From: Mycobacterium sp. 3519A
Lineage (GTDB): Bacteria; Actinomycetota; Actinomycetes; Mycobacteriales; Mycobacteriaceae
NCBI RefSeq assembly: GCF_900240945.1
Contig: NZ_OESG01000014.1
Span: 1,160,015-1,224,014, forward strand
Length of the DNA: 64,000 nucleotides
Direction: 5' to 3'
This document shows, piece by piece, positions 62,881 through 64,000 of this stretch. The notes beneath the pieces are model-generated. The model saw only the letters and a program-made list of their open reading frames with translations. It ran no database searches and was not told the DNA's origin. Within the stretch, counting starts at the first letter, position 1. The number at the start of each line of letters is the position of its first letter. Both the position numbers and the translations under genes were made by a program.

Positions 62881-64000
62881 ATGACTGACACCGCAGTGAC
62901 CGTGGAAGCGAGCGCTACGGAGCGGCCGGGAAAGATGCCGCCGGCAGTGCACCTGCCGAAGGTCGTTCAGATGGTCTTGATGGCCGGGTTCCGCCGCCGG
63001 TTCCTGCGGTACGCCGACAAGCGGTACGGCTCGGTGTTCGCGATCAATGTGCCGTTCTTCGGCCGCAGCGTGGTGGTCTCCGACCCCGCATTGGCTCGTC
63101 AGGTGTTTCTCGCGAGCACCGACGACCTGATCAACGTCCAGCCGAACCTCAGCCGGATCTTCGGTCCCGGTTCGGTTTTCGCGTTGGACGGTAAGGAGCA
63201 CCGGGCCCGCCGCAAGCTGCTCGCCCCGCCGTTCCACGGGCAGAGCATCAAGAACTACGAGAAGGTCATCGAAGAGGAGACGCTGCGCGAAGCCGCGACG
63301 TGGCCGGAGGGTGTCGAGTTCCGAACCCTGGAAGCGATGAACAGGATCACGCTGAACGTCATCCTGCGCACCGTGTTCGGCGCCGACGGCGCCGAATTGG
63401 ACTTCCTGCGGGAGATCATCCCGCCGTGGGCCGAACTGGGCTCGCGGATGGCCACGCTCCCGGAGCCGCGGTTCAACACGGGCAGGCACAGCCCGTGGGG
63501 CAAGCTCGCCGAGTTCCGCCGCAACTTCGACCGCACCGTCTTCGCGCTAATCGACAAGGCCAAGGCCGACCCGAATCTGGACGAGCGCACCGACATCCTC
63601 GCGCTGCTGTTGCGCAGCACCTACGAGGACGGCACGCCGATGTCGCGCCAGGACGTGTCCGACGAACTGCTGACGCTGCTTGGCGCCGGCCATGAGACCA
63701 CCGCGTCGACGCTGGGCTGGGCGTTCGAGCGGCTGCGCCGCCACCCCGACGTGCTCGCCAGGCTCGTCGAGGAAAACGACAACGGCGGCAACGAGTTTCG
63801 TCAAGCCACCATCCAGGAGTTGCAGCGCAACCGGACGGTCATCGACTTCTCAGGACGGCACGTGCAGGCGCCGCATTTCGACCTCGGCGACTTCCGGATT
63901 CCGCACGGCTACACCGTGATGATCGCGATCGCCAACGTGCACGCCAACGCCGGCGTGTTCCCGAATCCCGAGCGCTTCGACCCTGACCGGTTCATGGGCA
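62881..64000 (+). CDS. cyp138: Cytochrome P450, probable CYP138 (3' end beyond window)
   Basis: At least 373 residues, running off the window. Features: I-helix oxygen-activation motif LLGAGHETTAST, K-helix ExxR in TIQELQRNR, meander PERF motif FPNPERFDPDRF. The haem-binding Cys loop is expected just beyond the window end. The sequence ATIQELQRNRTVIDFSGRHV with its long polar insertion is characteristic of the CYP136/138-like mycobacterial group. Divergent from a TetR gene as cyp138 (Rv0136) is from Rv0135c. Substrate unknown. Confidence 0.88.
   Translation, partial: MTDTAVTVEASATERPGKMPPAVHLPKVVQMVLMAGFRRRFLRYADKRYGSVFAINVPFFGRSVVVSDPALARQVFLASTDDLINVQPNLSRIFGPGSVFALDGKEHRARRKLLAPPFHGQSIKNYEKVIEEETLREAATWPEGVEFRTLEAMNRITLNVILRTVFGADGAELDFLREIIPPWAELGSRMATLPEPRFNTGRHSPWGKLAEFRRNFDRTVFALIDKAKADPNLDERTDILALLLRSTYEDGTPMSRQDVSDELLTLLGAGHETTASTLGWAFERLRRHPDVLARLVEENDNGGNEFRQATIQELQRNRTVIDFSGRHVQAPHFDLGDFRIPHGYTVMIAIANVHANAGVFPNPERFDPDRFMG

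Overview
The window is GC-rich, gene-dense actinobacterial DNA that I read as a chromosome segment of a rapidly growing mycobacterium (Mycolicibacterium type). Gene order follows the M. tuberculosis Rv0120c-Rv0136 interval in a heavily expanded form: fusA2, a pyridoxamine-oxidase-like gene (Rv0121c), treS, the maltokinase gene, an acyl-CoA dehydrogenase (possibly fadE1), and at the right edge a TetR gene divergent from a P450 (Rv0135c and cyp138). The first ~112 bases are not genomic: bases 80-112 match the Illumina Nextera read-1 adapter at 28 of 33 positions, so the window starts at a contig end with untrimmed adapter.

Region by region. 0.1-7.8 kb: fusA2 with a HAD-like gene overlapping its end, small flavin and cofactor enzymes, a MarR/azoreductase divergent pair, a LysR regulator, an F420-type oxidoreductase and a membrane protein. 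8.0-11.8 kb: a four-gene ABC importer operon. 11.8-16.2 kb: decarboxylase, phosphoribosyltransferase, a HugZ-like protein, a cell-surface protein and an HTH protein. 16.4-19.5 kb: the treS-mak trehalose/maltose-1-phosphate module. 19.5-25.9 kb: extracellular glycosidase, DUF417 protein, GT39 glycosyltransferase and a MarR-controlled drug-efflux ABC operon. 25.9-30.2 kb: TetR, two tandem acidic paralogues, glgX and pncA. 30.2-34.0 kb: a tightly overlapping four-gene operon of two large membrane proteins, a tiny one and a cupredoxin-like lipoprotein, function unknown. 34.0-43.6 kb: decarboxylase, alcohol dehydrogenase, membrane serine hydrolase, SDR, a decayed PEP-mutase-family pseudogene, DUF427, acyl-CoA dehydrogenase, a C39-like protein and PaiB.

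43.6-52.1 kb looks like accessory DNA: a cyclase/ATPase fusion, a PASTA lipoprotein, a cold-shock protein, a Tn554-type transposition trio (tnpA-tnpB-tnpC) and the stump of a DUF222/13E12 gene whose start lies inside a perfect mycobacterial SOS box.

53.1-57.8 kb matches what is known of the methylmannose polysaccharide (MMP) cluster of rapid growers: GT4 mannosyltransferase, methyltransferase, MmpH-like hydrolase, then a divergent MeT1-like 1-O-methyltransferase and a TetR regulator. Two near-identical palindromes (GGACACRTGTCC core), one before the GT4 gene and one between the MeT1-like and TetR genes, predict a single regulon.

58.0-62.2 kb holds the most novel-looking item: a two-gene operon of a 929-residue protein of unknown family and a phospholipase-D-fold protein, preceded by overlapping, mutually exclusive hairpins. 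No tRNA, rRNA, CRISPR array or replication origin was seen, and no gene-free stretch exceeds 300 bases.
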